A stretch of DNA of 64,000 bases from positions 1 through 64,000 of the forward strand of contig BGZK01002021.1 in the NCBI GenBank assembly GCA_005406025.1. The letters are read 5' to 3'. Position 1 is the stretch's first letter. The number at the start of each line of letters is the position of its first letter. The position numbers and the translations under genes are program-made. Origin of the DNA: Eumeta japonica. Its lineage: Eukaryota > Arthropoda > Insecta > Lepidoptera > Psychidae. The notes below the pieces were generated by a model. It made no database searches. It saw only the letters and a program-made list of their open reading frames with translations, and had not been told where the DNA came from. This document shows, in pieces, positions 12,186 to 23,629 of the stretch.

Positions 12186-12540
12186 ATGGTAAGTAAAGTT
12201 AACGATTCGGGTAAGAAAAAAGGTGTGAAAGTAAATGTCAGCAATTTTAAAGTTATGGTGTTTGAGACAAGTGAAAGCATGGCTGAATGTGATATGTCTA
12301 TAGGAGGTGAAAGAATTATTAAACAAGACAAAGACTGTGTCTATTTGAGTAGTTTATTTGCAAATGAAAAGAATCATAATAGATGTATAGAAAAGAGAGT
12401 TATTGCAGAAAATAAAGTCACTGGTGCCTTTCTTGCTCTTATGAATATATAAATTGTTTCATGGCAAGCTCTTTTGGTTATCTATTCTTAATGCAGTTCT
12501 GGTATGGATGGAATAAATCATGACCCATAGACAAATAACA
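12186..12540 (+). pseudogene. RTE-like reverse transcriptase fossil in X1
   Basis: The translated frame contains VNDSGKKKGVKVNVSNFKVM, then VYLSSLFANEKNHNRCIEKR and VIAENKVTGAFLALMN. This matches the C-terminal reverse transcriptase part common in insect RTE-like endonuclease-reverse transcriptases. After 12452 a frame change continues with IVSWQALLVIYS, the next segment of the same family. Only about 120 residues survive. It is present at the same place in X2 and X3, so it predates the duplications. Confidence 0.7.
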
Positions 12541-13098
12541 AGTTTAATTCACAAGCCTTTTCCTGTTAAGGAGGTAAAGTTTAATGTTAGGTTTTTCAAC
12601 GGAATCTCAAAACTAACATTCGAGTGCCACATAGAATCAGGAAAAACAAAACTTACATAATTCTTCTTAGTAATTCTTAATGTATGCCACTTATAGTCAT
12701 GGTTTCTCACTTGATTGTCATTTTGTACATACTTTTGATCTAATGTATTTGAATACACTTATGAGTACAATTCCTTTTTTAATTAAAAAATATATCTTAA
12801 TATGTTATGATAAATCTCTAGTTCTTTGAAGAATACAACTGTTTTACTGTCTTTAAATGATTCTGTGTTAATTGATGGGACAAGAGATTTTCATGATAAA
12901 ACATATGGAATTGCAAGGAATATGTAAATACTGTATTGTTAAGACATTATGGGAAAGTTAAAGCAGCCATCACAAGGGAAATTGAAGGAGAAGTCAACGA
13001 GTGAGCAGTACAGTGTTGGTTTAATCTTATTAATAGTAGAAGTCAGATGCTAGTAGATTGTTCATACTTTGGTCACCTGCCTGTATGGGATATTGAGG

Positions 13099-13848
13099 CT
13101 TCAAAGAAAGCAGTAGAAAACCAACATAGTACCAGCATTCGCTGATTATCTGACTCCCTTGGACATTCTAAAGACATCATATATTGACATTGCCAAAATC
13201 ATTAGGTAAGACTTGTAAAAAATTGTCGAATAGTGCCCTACGAATTAAATGAGATTCAGGCGAAATGTCCAGTAGGAGAAACTGCTCCTTGCCCTATTGA
13301 AAGATGATCGTTTTATTAAACACATTGCTACTTTGTGATGAAATGTGGATTTATCTAAACAATTCAAAGATGGAAAACCAGTGGTTATACAAAGGACGAT
13401 TACTTGAACCACCCTTGAAAAAGAGATCAATTCGAGCCAAAAGTCTTGTAATGTGTCTGGTGGAATTATGAAGGTTTAGTGTACTTTGAAACAATTCCAG
13501 ATGGTCAAACTATCACAGCCAAAATATATAGCGAGCAGCTCATATATAGTGAGGCTTCGTCGCAGAAATATCTCGGGCTAAGTAAATTGAAAATGGATGC
13601 TCTAACAACATGACAATGCTACAATATGACAATGCTAAACCACATACTTCGAAAGTTAAACAGGATAAAATCACAGAACTTGGCAATATTAAATTCCTGC
13701 CACATCCAGCATTTAATTCGGATTTTGCACCGTCAGACTACTGTTTATTCTTTCATGGAAAAAAAAAAAGTTTTACCAAGGTGTCAGAGAACTTAACAAA
13801 TATTGGGTTAAGACCATAGGATACAATGAGCTATACTTTAAATATTAA
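13099..13848 (+). pseudogene. mariner-type transposase fossil in X1
   Basis: Fragments in several frames line up with a mariner transposase in order: an N-terminal helix-turn-helix-like part near 13120-13200, LLKDDRFIKHIATL near 13290-13330, a CVWWNYEGLVYFETIP-like stretch with QTITAKIY near 13450-13530, and the C-terminal block YDNAKPHTSKV...LPHPAFNSDFAPSDYCLF at 13624-13750. The D34D-region signature SDFAPSDY is clear (SPDLAPSDY in typical members). Multiple stops show it is dead. Terminal repeats are not identifiable. Confidence 0.75.
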
Positions 13849-14637
13849 GGTTTTCTTTTTGTATGATTATTTAATAAACAAAATGAACATTAAAAATGAA
13901 TATTGTTTATGAGACACCTTAATAGTTTTGAGACTGGAAATATATTACACATTTGAATTATTGTCATATGATTTGCTGATTAAAATAACAAAAGCAATGT
14001 TTATTATTTTTGTATTATTAAAAATTCAAATTTTATAATAAAATTAAGAAAATCTTTTAACCTAGCCATTTATATCTAAACAAATAATAACACACGCAAA
14101 TGTATTATTTGCAAGAAAGAGAAAATTGTTCAAAAATAGAATTAAAACTGACAAAAATTGCAATTTTCAAGATATTCATTTAAATACAAATATTGAATTG
14201 ATAAATGACAATAATGGATTTCACATATAATCATTTAGTGCTTTACAGAAAATATCATCCCACAAGCAACAATTTTCCTTTTTTTTTAAAAGCTACTGGA
14301 CTTGGTTTAAAAAATTTTTAAAGGATAGGCAGAGACCACAGATTTCTACATGGTCTTTGAATATCTATTGTTTCACTGAATAGTCAGTCATTAATAGTTC
14401 CCAATCCGAATTAAGCCAGCATAGAGAACTTTAGTTTCATGTCTTTTAATTTTTCAAAGATTGTGGGAGGGTATACCTCAGTAGTAGGGTAATAAAAACT
14501 GTGAAACAACAATTCGACTATTAAAATCATTGACCTGCTTTTGATGAAATCATTCTGTAGTTTGTGTGATTGACCGATCTCAATACAAAGTACTTAACAA
14601 AATAAATAGACTACTTGTTTATGGATATTACATAATA

Positions 14638-14965
14638 CAGTGGAATCTCAATAACTCGAATGTCAAGGGAAATGCAAAAAAATTAGAGTTAATGAGTTTT
14701 CGACTTAACAAGAACTTCGAGATAGATATGACTGTGACGACAAGGAACAAACATAACATTCACGGCTGTGTTACTTAGAAAGATTCATGAATGTATTCAT
14801 TCATTGCATGTGTACAAGACAAAAACAATAGATTAGAAGATCCGAACCCGAACATTCATTTTGGAATTTTATGCTATTATTTCGGGGAATTCCAAGTAAG
14901 ACATCATTATATTTTACCAACTGCGACTTACGGAGTCTCCTTTTTGAAATTCGAGTTATAGAGTA
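14638..14965. mobile_element. pogo/Tigger-like nonautonomous element in X1
   Basis: The left end reads TA then CAGTGGAATCTCAATAACTC. The right end contains TTGAAATTCGAGTTATAGAG, the reverse complement of the left end with a few mismatches (shared core TAACTCGAAT.TCAA). A TA target and a CAGTGGAA start are typical of pogo-like elements. The interior has no transposase, and the outermost right bases are degraded. X2 and X3 carry the same insertion. Confidence 0.6.
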
Positions 14966-15260
14966 TAAATATGTATTATCAATACTTCGTAGGAAAATAA
15001 CATTCTGTTCGCGTTACAAAGTGTAAATAATTCGAGATACCGCATATTTAGGGGTTTACATAAAGTACAATTACAAAGGGTTTTACATTGATTAAGTACA
15101 ATTTTTATTCTACTTTATCACCATATTACCATACCAATTCTGCAATCCTGAGTTCTATATTTATTCCATTTTAATTAATTTCATGCATTGTTCCTTTTTA
15201 TAAAGCAACCAATTTTTTTTAAAATACTTTGTGACTAATATGTAAATAATTTGTTTACAG

Positions 15261-15271
15261 ATTGCAATAAC
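15261..15271 (+). other. Splice acceptor and start of main X1 exon
   Basis: TTTGTTTACAG ends at 15260 and is a good acceptor; the exon begins ATTGC at 15261. This decides against a start before 15261, because that sequence is intronic. The first ATG in the exon is at 15272 in the context AATAACATGG. Confidence 0.55.
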
Positions 15272-18200
15272 ATGGCACCTCTAACACATATTGATGGTCT
15301 GGGAAAGAAACAGCAGGAAATAAACAGATTAGTACAAGAAACTCTGGAAAAGAGTATTCCTTTTGAAGTTGTATTAAAACAGAATGGTAACACTGATGTG
15401 GAAAATTTGATGAAAATTAAAATTGCCAGTAAACTCAGAAACATTCAGTACATATTAGGAATATTAAAATGTCAAGATATGCTGTATATATCTTATGCAA
15501 TTAAACATAGTGTCTGGATTGTTACTGATAGTGAATACAGTAATTTTATCACTCCTCAATATCTCTATCATGAACTCTTTCCATTGATGACTTTCAAAGC
15601 AATACATAAATTTCTACTTTTCATACGCCTCCATTTGAAAGATGAATTGCGTGTTGAAGCGTTTTATAAACATTATGAAGAAAATAATGATATACATACG
15701 GCTATAAAATGGTTGCCTAACTGTTCTATACCGTTTATCAAAAAAGCTGTAGAAAAACACTTTTCTAAAATAAATGCATCATTATTTAAACGTCTTTGTG
15801 AAAGGTCATTTAGTATATTGGAGGTCTTGAAAATAAAAAGAGAATTTTATGTACGTCGCCATTTGAATGCTGTCAAATTTTTTGTTAACACGCATTGTCG
15901 AGAATATGTTGAAATTTTATATATCCATATTGATGAAATTCCATCATTTGATCAGAAACACACAAAAATATTGTTACGACAATGTCCAGAAATAATAGAA
16001 AGTACATTTAGACAATTTGTTTATAAACTACATACGAAAACACTGGCAAAATTCTTGGGACCTGATAAAATCAAAGATTTTCTTTTGAGACACTCTGAAA
16101 ATATAGTAATGAGTTCTTGGTTCCATTTTGGAAATATTAAATACTTTATCGAACAGCTTGATCAGAAAGAAAGGTTTACATTTGTCAAAGCATTATTCAT
16201 AGACAAATTGTGTGAGTCTGGTAGTACTAATCCAATTTGGTATAAAAATGATTCATCCATATTAAAAGCTTATAACACTACTATGTATGGTCGACCGACT
16301 CTCTATCAGTGGTATGAATTCGCGTCGTTTTCAACTGCATTTCCAGAACTAACAAAAATTATGAAATCAGAATCATCACCTCGTGAAAGAGCAGCTATTT
16401 TAAAAGTATTAATATCATGTGCTCAATATGAAAGTCATGATATTCATAAATTGCTGCAATATTTTCATGATAAACACATTAACGAACCATTTATATTCAA
16501 GATCGAATTTGTTAATAATCTACTTTCAATGACTGACACATATAGATTCAAAGAAGAAACTTGGAAATTATTAGATGAACTGTTTTATAACCTTGAAGTA
16601 TATTCTGAGTCGGACAAGAATGTTGATGAATGCACAAAAGCTATTATAGTCTACAAAGTATTACATAAACAGCCTGTACCTGAGGTAATAGTGAAGAAAA
16701 TGAAAGAAAATGTATTTAGTTTCATAAATTTAAAAATTGCTGAACATGAAAAAGATCTAATTTTTAAGTACTTATATAATTTGATTGAAAATAAATTAAA
16801 TGCAGAGATGTTGGATGAAAAATCAAGTTTGGATAGAAGTGTAAGTCTAATGTTAGAAATGCTAAATCTTTTAAAACAAATGCATAAGGATTTGGTTATG
16901 CATCCTTCACTGTTGGAAAAAATTAAAAAATTCATTGAAATTAAAGAGACTAAAGGATGGAATACATGCTTAGACTCCCTCTTCAATGTGAATAAGTCCT
17001 GGAGGAAGCTTATGTTTGAAGAATCATTAATTCTCGGCTGTAAAGTGGATGCCTGCTTGAATGCATTAAAACATGACCCTACACTTTTGACTCGTCATTT
17101 GGTTGAAGTACAGAAATTGCAACGAAATGATAAATTACACCTAGATCGAGTAATCGCAAAAATTAGAGTGTACTGGCCAGAATCTCTCGCCTTGGATTGG
17201 ACAACAGCTTATCGTACAGAGCTGAAGCAACCTCCTCCTAGTAAAGCAGTTGTGCGTGGGTTGTGTTTGCTGCTACCCCCGTCGGAGTTGCAGCTCTTAC
17301 TCGAAGAATATGCTCCAACTACACCTAAAATTCAGTGGAAAGAAATTGATGACACTTTACTCGGTTTGCAAAAATATTTAGGGCAAAGTATGTATATCGC
17401 GCGACCCGCACTTCAACCAAACCTCCTACTGCAATATGCAGTTGGAGATTACTTACCTTTCACACTTCCATCGCTCATTTCAGTATTTTATAATTTGAGT
17501 GAGAATGACAGTCGAAATATTCTTAAGCAAACCTTAATATCTTCTATGTCAATATCCTTGCAAAAACACGGCATGAGAATTGCGTTTTCTAAACTTGATT
17601 CTAATGAGCTTAAAGAAATGTTCTTGAATGTATGGACTATTTCAAAAAACATGACAATCCGTGCGGTTGCTTTTGAACTGACCTACAAGTTGTTGTGCAA
17701 AGAGAAAAATGTGCAAAGAGTTAATGAGATTTGGCAACTTCTTGAAATGTTTATGGACAAGTTATCTCCAGAAGAAAATCAAAAAATATACACATTAATG
17801 GGGAAAATAGAACAAGTGCCCATTGCAGTACGTGCAAAATTTTGTATGAAGAGCTATAAAATTTTAAAATCTTTCCCACCAAGTGCTAACTGTGGGAATT
17901 TTGTTCAAAAATTAGCTTATAGTACCAGATTTCTCATGGATACGTTAGATCCAGCTTTTGTTATTGACATTATATTAGAGCACTTGAAGAACTATTATAT
18001 TGAGAAAGATTTTGGGAATTATGAAAAAAACAGACAATTTTTGGAAGTTATTGCTGCTTTTCTGTTACACTGTAAAGATGATGATATTCAAATGCAAAGA
18101 TATGACCAAATTATTTTGCCAATTATAAATCATTCAAAGAAAATGTGGAACGAAAAGTACAGCAATGAGTATATAACAAGGACTTATTTTAAGGACCTTA

Positions 18201-18784
18201 TTCATGCACTTGCCAACAGTAGTAATTTTATAGAGAATGAATATGTTGTTCCTGTAAAGATGTTTAATAAATTAATAGAAGACCTTGAGGTACAGTTTCC
18301 ACTAATAGAAAACTATGATATTTTGACTTACTTGCGGATCAATATTTGTTTCTTAGAAGTTTATGGTAAAGTAGAACCAGAAATAAAATATTTAAAAAAT
18401 GAATCAAATGATACAACTATCTTAAAAAATGAAATATGGAAAATCATCATTCCGGAATTTGTTAGAAGCTGTCTTCAGCTTTTGAAAGAAGATACAAGTA
18501 AATATTTTCCAACAATACATATATTTTTTGGAAAGATTTTAAAAAGTTTTATCAGGAATGCAACACCTAGTATGGATCCCATTATTCTGGTAGCTAAAGA
18601 AATTATTTCTGTTAATAATGAGATACCAACTTTTCTTCTTGCTTTAAAGTTGTTGCCATCTTATGTACATGGCGATATTGAGACAACATATTCTAAATGC
18701 TGCAAAGAGATATTAGGACATCCTTCATCTGAAGTTAAAATGCATTATTACAGAAAGTTCCAAAATGAAGATAAAATTAAATAG
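15272..18784 (+). CDS. Unrecognised ~1170-aa helical protein (X1, intact copy)
   Basis: A single uninterrupted 3.5-kb exon starts MAPLTHIDGLGKKQQEINRL and ends YRKFQNEDKIK at TAG 18784. I do not recognise the family. The sequence is leucine-, lysine- and isoleucine-rich, with amphipathic helices throughout and no signal peptide, obvious membrane segment, zinc finger or catalytic motif. The composition suggests an alpha-solenoid (HEAT/ARM-like) scaffold, but no repeat unit could be delimited by eye. It shows none of the motifs of a polymerase, transposase or capsid. Start: ATG 15272 follows a splice acceptor at 15260; a short upstream coding exon (11118-11136) may add ten residues. X2 and X3 hold near-identical but broken versions, so this is probably the functional parent. 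AATAAA-containing sequence appears downstream near 19441, but the 3' end is not defined. Confidence 0.85.
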   Translation: MAPLTHIDGLGKKQQEINRLVQETLEKSIPFEVVLKQNGNTDVENLMKIKIASKLRNIQYILGILKCQDMLYISYAIKHSVWIVTDSEYSNFITPQYLYHELFPLMTFKAIHKFLLFIRLHLKDELRVEAFYKHYEENNDIHTAIKWLPNCSIPFIKKAVEKHFSKINASLFKRLCERSFSILEVLKIKREFYVRRHLNAVKFFVNTHCREYVEILYIHIDEIPSFDQKHTKILLRQCPEIIESTFRQFVYKLHTKTLAKFLGPDKIKDFLLRHSENIVMSSWFHFGNIKYFIEQLDQKERFTFVKALFIDKLCESGSTNPIWYKNDSSILKAYNTTMYGRPTLYQWYEFASFSTAFPELTKIMKSESSPRERAAILKVLISCAQYESHDIHKLLQYFHDKHINEPFIFKIEFVNNLLSMTDTYRFKEETWKLLDELFYNLEVYSESDKNVDECTKAIIVYKVLHKQPVPEVIVKKMKENVFSFINLKIAEHEKDLIFKYLYNLIENKLNAEMLDEKSSLDRSVSLMLEMLNLLKQMHKDLVMHPSLLEKIKKFIEIKETKGWNTCLDSLFNVNKSWRKLMFEESLILGCKVDACLNALKHDPTLLTRHLVEVQKLQRNDKLHLDRVIAKIRVYWPESLALDWTTAYRTELKQPPPSKAVVRGLCLLLPPSELQLLLEEYAPTTPKIQWKEIDDTLLGLQKYLGQSMYIARPALQPNLLLQYAVGDYLPFTLPSLISVFYNLSENDSRNILKQTLISSMSISLQKHGMRIAFSKLDSNELKEMFLNVWTISKNMTIRAVAFELTYKLLCKEKNVQRVNEIWQLLEMFMDKLSPEENQKIYTLMGKIEQVPIAVRAKFCMKSYKILKSFPPSANCGNFVQKLAYSTRFLMDTLDPAFVIDIILEHLKNYYIEKDFGNYEKNRQFLEVIAAFLLHCKDDDIQMQRYDQIILPIINHSKKMWNEKYSNEYITRTYFKDLIHALANSSNFIENEYVVPVKMFNKLIEDLEVQFPLIENYDILTYLRINICFLEVYGKVEPEIKYLKNESNDTTILKNEIWKIIIPEFVRSCLQLLKEDTSKYFPTIHIFFGKILKSFIRNATPSMDPIILVAKEIISVNNEIPTFLLALKLLPSYVHGDIETTYSKCCKEILGHPSSEVKMHYYRKFQNEDKIK

Positions 18785-20684
18785 ATAATTCTGCTTTACT
18801 AAGAGTGAATTTATACTCTATTAATATTTTATTATGACTTTATATGTTGTAAAAAGATCGACATATGGATTTTTAATCTTTTTAAATTACACTTTACGTG
18901 ATATTAGCATGGCATTCATATAAAGTTTGTAACATCAGTATTGGTTTTATTATATTGTATAAGTGTTTGAGTCTACACAAACTACAATGAATAATGCTTT
19001 TAGGCTTTTATGACATCAAAGTTGAAAGAAATTGGTAGCCATTACTTAATTTTAAAGGAATGTATTTTTGAGGGTAAGAACACATCGATTAACTGATTTT
19101 GTCTTTCGTATTTGATTGTGGACATGTTTTCTGATGTATTGTGTATTATAAAATATTTCGTCTTTAATTATGTATATGATACAAACAAGGTGGAGAAATT
19201 ATGAAATTGAAACATGTCTCTTCTATAAATTTCTCATATCGAGATTTAATAAATTTGCTTTTCCATATTTTTATGTGATATGAATGGCTGTTAGATTTAA
19301 AAAATATTGCAATATTTTTATGTAAATTTTATAGAATGATATATTCAAAAGTTAACTATTTACATTTATATTAAGGGCACAAAATCACATCATAAACAGG
19401 TGTTTATATGTTTGTAGCATTATATTTCACTGAAAACAGTAATAAATATTGACATTCAATCATGGATATGCATTTATAAAATCATTTAGTGGGGGTATGG
19501 GATTAAATTCACATCCGTAGGGATTTATCTGAGCATGTTAACCTATTATGAAGAAACTTTGGTGAAAATACAATGTGCGAATCACTGACACTCCAAGGAT
19601 GTAAATATGATGCAAACATTTTTGTTTTAAGTTGGAGACATCAAACTATTGCTTGTCCTCCATACATGTTGGCATTTGTTATTTTTTTTTTGAAGCCACT
19701 TGTGGTTACAATTAACATATAATTAACATATTCATCATTGACGTTAGTCAATGGTCACAAAAATTTTTATTTTGGAAAAACCTCTTGCCTACCTAATTTC
19801 CAGTTTTTATTAAAGAAATTTTATATGTAGAAAGGGGCTATTGCATTGGTTTCAACTGTAGAATGAAAAACAAAAACAAAGTATTAAATATTATTACTCG
19901 TTTATTGGTATATAATTAAAATTACGTAATGTTGGGTGATTTTAATTAACACGTATCTTGTGTAAATTTGTCTATTGACCTTTAAATACTTTGCTTGTAA
20001 CTTGCTTTATATAAATGGCTGTTTAAAAATACAAGGTATTTAAATGTTTATCTAATCTTTTTAAATTTTCAGTAATAAATGTATTTGAAAAATTAATTTT
20101 GTTTTGACATAAAACAATATCATAAATATTTTTTTTACGTGTTTATGACACAAGTGAACTTCCTACAATGAAGAAAGTTTGTTTTTTCTTTCATTGATAA
20201 TTGCTATAATTACACAGCTCTGCAATCAAAAAATTGCACAGGATTATAATATTGAAATATTGATTCTTAATCGTCGAAACTGGGAAAAATATTTCATCGG
20301 GTCAGAGTTTCTTATTTCTAGATTCATTTAGAATGTAACTGCTACATAGAACTCAAAGTTAGGTATCCTATTAAAATGCTAAAAGATGGGACTTTAATAT
20401 GCCAGCTGACTATTGGATTCTTCTACAGACAACAGATGGAAAGCACAATATGTCTGGAAAAGTATCAAAGGAAAGATAGGCAACAGAATTAACATGGAAT
20501 GCGAAATATGTTGCATGAAGTATTGTTGTTGTTCATATAATTATAAAAATATGGTTAATCGTAATAAAATATACCTTGTTATAATAATGATAAATAATCA
20601 CTCCTATTTCCAAGGGTTGGCAAAAACTTATAAGTATGATGGTCTTTGCCTATCTCTTTTGCTTCACTTTCGTCCTTCAAACTA
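18785..20684. other. 3' flank of the X1 gene, AT-rich, no second gene
   Basis: The sequence is conserved in X3 and, up to 20384, in X2. It contains possible polyadenylation signals (AATAAA at 19441-19446 and near 20075) and is likely partly 3' UTR. A 95-codon open frame at 20413-20700 shows no family features and runs into element A. Confidence 0.45.
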
Positions 20685-20686
20685 TG

Positions 20687-21857
20687 GCTCGTATAAATAA
20701 ATCGCTCTTATCTCTAAGAGCTGTATTTAGTACAGTTTTAAGATCTGTTGCTCATTAATAAACGTTACTTAAGTTCGGTTTGTGGTAACACATATCAGCG
20801 GAGTGCTGTCAAATGACATCTGTGTATTGACGTATTAATAAACGTAACTCGCGTTCTTTGAGTAACGTTTTATTGAAGAATATCAGCTGAGTGTGGTCAT
20901 TTGTTCACTTAAGATCGAGCATAGACAAAAAGAGGGAATAATGGAAGATATTGATATCTATAATTATTATGATATTTATGATGAATTTTTCGCTCCGGTG
21001 ACTAAAAACCTCGAAAGAAATAAAAATTCTTTAGAAATTTTCGTGTGTATATTTTATATATGTCAAAGCTAAATACTTTAAACACTAAAAATTATTATTC
21101 ATATTTTGCCGATGATACTTGATACATACAATCTGAATTTGAATTATATTCTCGTGTTATCCGATCATATGCTACGTGCCTTGATTTAAGGGTGTTAGTG
21201 CTCGTATCCTTGCATTCGACTGTTTTTATATTTGCTTGATACTTAAAAAATATTTTTTTTCTGATACTGAGAATAAGTGTTTTTTATCCATTACAGTAAT
21301 AAAATAATAACTGCACACAAAAATACTAGGCAGCAAAAAATTAATTAACTTCTATAATTTTTTCCAAAATGTACTATTGTAGTTCACAACACAATAAACA
21401 ACCATAAACACTGCACCAATGGCGCACGACGTTACGTTCCGACAAAATAAAATATTCATACAAAAATACGTTAGTTAACATTATTTACTAATATGTGCAT
21501 TAAATGCATTGAAACATAACAATAAAATAATGACTTTTATGATTGTAATACATTATAATATTTATAATGATTATATAATGCCATTAATATAATAATTTTC
21601 ATTTATATTGTATTACTGATGTCATTTTTCGATTTTTTTCCTATAACGGAACGTTACTAGTTCGTTCCGACAAAATAAAATGTTCATTCTTTTTGACAGA
21701 TACTTAAGATACTCTACTTGAGATAAACGTCATATGTGTATGACTTAGGATTGGTTTATTAATTCGTCCATGACTTAAAACTAATATTGACAGCTGAGAT
21801 GTCATCGTTTGATATAAGTCTTAAGATCTAATGTGAGAGCGATTTATTAATACGAGC
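20687..21857 (+). mobile_element. PIF/Harbinger-like nonautonomous element A
   Basis: The ends are GCTCGTATAAATAAATCGCT on the left and the inverse AGCGATTTATTAATACGAGC on the right. Near the left end the motif ATTAATAAA recurs (near 20756 and 20835), which could be subterminal transposase sites. Inside are two gene starts facing each other: plus-strand ATG 20941 (MEDIDIYNYYDIYDEFF, then APVTKNLERN) and minus-strand ATG 21291 (MDKKHLFSVSEKKYF). The latter is followed, after a frame change, by a stretch like the K-Y-K-x-V-E-C-K...A-Y-D-R-I-T-R-E pattern of Myb/SANT-like proteins. PIF/Harbinger elements carry a transposase and a Myb-like gene, which fits. No transposase catalytic core is present, so it is a deletion derivative. 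Confidence 0.6.
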
Positions 21858-21869
21858 CCAGGACTTTTA
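21858..21869. repeat. 12-bp inner flank of element A, inverted at element B
   Basis: CCAGGACTTTTA follows the inner end of A. Its exact reverse complement TAAAAGTCCTGG (33253-33264) precedes the inner end of B. It is absent from the outer ends and from element C, so either it belongs to one end of the element or A and B share a common origin. Confidence 0.8.
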
Positions 21870-23610
21870 TTTTAGTCTTGTTTTGAACATGAGTAATTTT
21901 TTTCGTACAGCCTAATTTAATTAAAGCTACAAACTATCTTTTGTTAGCGTCATCTATCGATTTTTTGGTCTACTATTTTGTTCTTTCAGAAAATAATAAA
22001 GTTTAGAAATGATTCATAGTAATGGTAAAACCTTTGTATAGTCCTTTTTATCAGTGCTTTTCTGAATAGTGTCAGTGTCCATTTTTTTTATAAATCAAGA
22101 TAATTATTTTAGACTTTAAATACAGCAACCCAAAATATATTTTTAAAGTCAGCAACATAGATGTAGATGCAACTCTGGGGCGCCTCTACAATAAAACGAT
22201 TACAGCGCTATCTGTGATTTTAAATAATGAACTACTTCTTGTTATATACATAACGAAACGTATACATAAGTAAATATAATCGGTATAGCAAGGGAGGGAG
22301 ATATGTATTTAAAAATATGTTAAAAGATGGCGCTAGCGTAGCTTGTCTAAAGTATTTCTTTTAATGTTTTTAAATTTATTTTGACAATAACAGTTAACAG
22401 TTAGAACAGAAGTTAACCATTATATGTAATAATTATTGTTCTGAGATAAAACAATATTTTAACTATGTATCGTAAAATAGCAACATTGTCAAAATGTTAT
22501 TACTAGTTGAAAATTAATATGCCAGAGTGCAGTATTTGTAATGGTCAAAGTCTAGTTTATGAGTTAAAATCACGGAGGTCGCTTTTTCATTTTATTTAGA
22601 GTTGCTAGGCCCGGTCAGCAATGAGATCTTAAAATAATTCTAGGATCTTGTGTATCTTGTGTCTTGCAATTTTGTTTTGAACGATATCTTGTATTTATAG
22701 AAATCTACTCGCATTTTCAGTTACTTTTATTTTTAGAGTTGCAGAAAGAAAAAGTACTTTCCATTGCATCGGATTGACGAAATTCTATGTGCCCGTTGTG
22801 TCTGTAGCAAGTTTGCCTAAGGTAGTAGGTAATTTATTTGTACTATTGTTATTATTATTTAAGTACGTGATCAAGTTGTTGTAATTGTCTTTAAAAATAA
22901 ATGAATTTTTTCGCCAAAAGTTGGTTTGAAATATTAAAAACTAATTTTCGTTACTAAAAAGTTAATGCGTGTTTTGAATAACTCGCTGCTGAGGCGTTCC
23001 ATCCCACAATTTTGTTATTTGAGATTGGAACGTTTGGTCCTTGAGCTCTCTATACTCATACAATACACTTGTTTTAGAGTGTGATGAAATACCGGGACCG
23101 CCGGCTTAACGTGCTCTTCTAAATGCGGAGCGAGTTGCTTAATTTGACTTAGTTAAAACTTCATGGGTTCATTCGCCTGTGGTCAGGATCTGACCTGGTA
23201 TTCGGTTCGAAGATGACGCTCTTAAACATTTAAACATTGAGCGACCATCCTCACTATAATATAATTAATTTGTGTAGCATTCATAGTATGTACAGTACAA
23301 CACACGAAACTGCCGCTGTGTGGTTAGTCACTAAAGCGTCGCTATGGCGTAAAATAGAAACGCGGGTGAGAAGTTAGGATCGGGGAGCGTTAAACCTGTG
23401 CATTGCATCATTCGCGAGTAATTCAGAGCAGCAGAGCCATAGAGACTATATAGGGAGGGTTCCGTGTGTTGTTAGGTAATAATATGTACATTTAATCTAT
23501 TATTACTATCTATTGGATACTATTTGCAAATTAAACACTATAAGACAAGAGGAAATAAAGTGTTAAGTTGAAGTTATGTACATAGGATGCTTTGAAATTT
23601 AAACATTATT

Positions 23611-23629
23611 ATAGAGTTAGATGAAAAAT
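23611..23629 (+). other. Counterpart of candidate exon 1 in X2, start codon changed to ATA
   Basis: The X1 ATGGAGTTAG reads ATAGAGTTAG here, while the donor AAT|GTGAGT is kept. If this exon is coding, X2 has lost that start and would rely on the ATG at 27740. Neighbouring bases carry an unusual cluster of X2-only changes. Confidence 0.35.

Larger units (their letters stand above)
9362..20684. repeat. Segmental duplication unit X, copy 1 (X1)
   Basis: Homology to X2 starts at AGTCTTGTTTTGAAC (9362) and homology to X3 starts at GACAATAACAG (9886). The order of landmarks is the same in all copies: promoter-like block, RTE fossil, mariner fossil, pogo-like element, large ORF, 3' flank. X1 carries the only intact large ORF. 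Its right end (CTTCAAACTAT) is cut by PIF/Harbinger-like element A. In X3 the same sequence continues directly into segment Y. Confidence 0.95.

Noticed and set aside
12549..12758. 69-codon minus-strand frame repeated identically at 25032 and 39195
   Set aside because: Its conservation only reflects the segment duplication; there is no family motif and it lies in intronic transposon debris.
14566..14778. 70-codon plus frame repeated in X1, X2 and X3
   Set aside because: It runs across the end of a pogo-like nonautonomous element and has no protein features.
15251..15271. Upstream start of the large X ORF at TTG 15251
   Set aside because: TTTACAG here is a splice acceptor and TTG is not a normal animal start; ATG 15272 or an upstream exon is preferred.
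20413..20700. 95-codon frame at the end of X1 (and 47028 in X3)
   Set aside because: It differs between copies by a nine-base change and runs into element A; no domain is recognisable.
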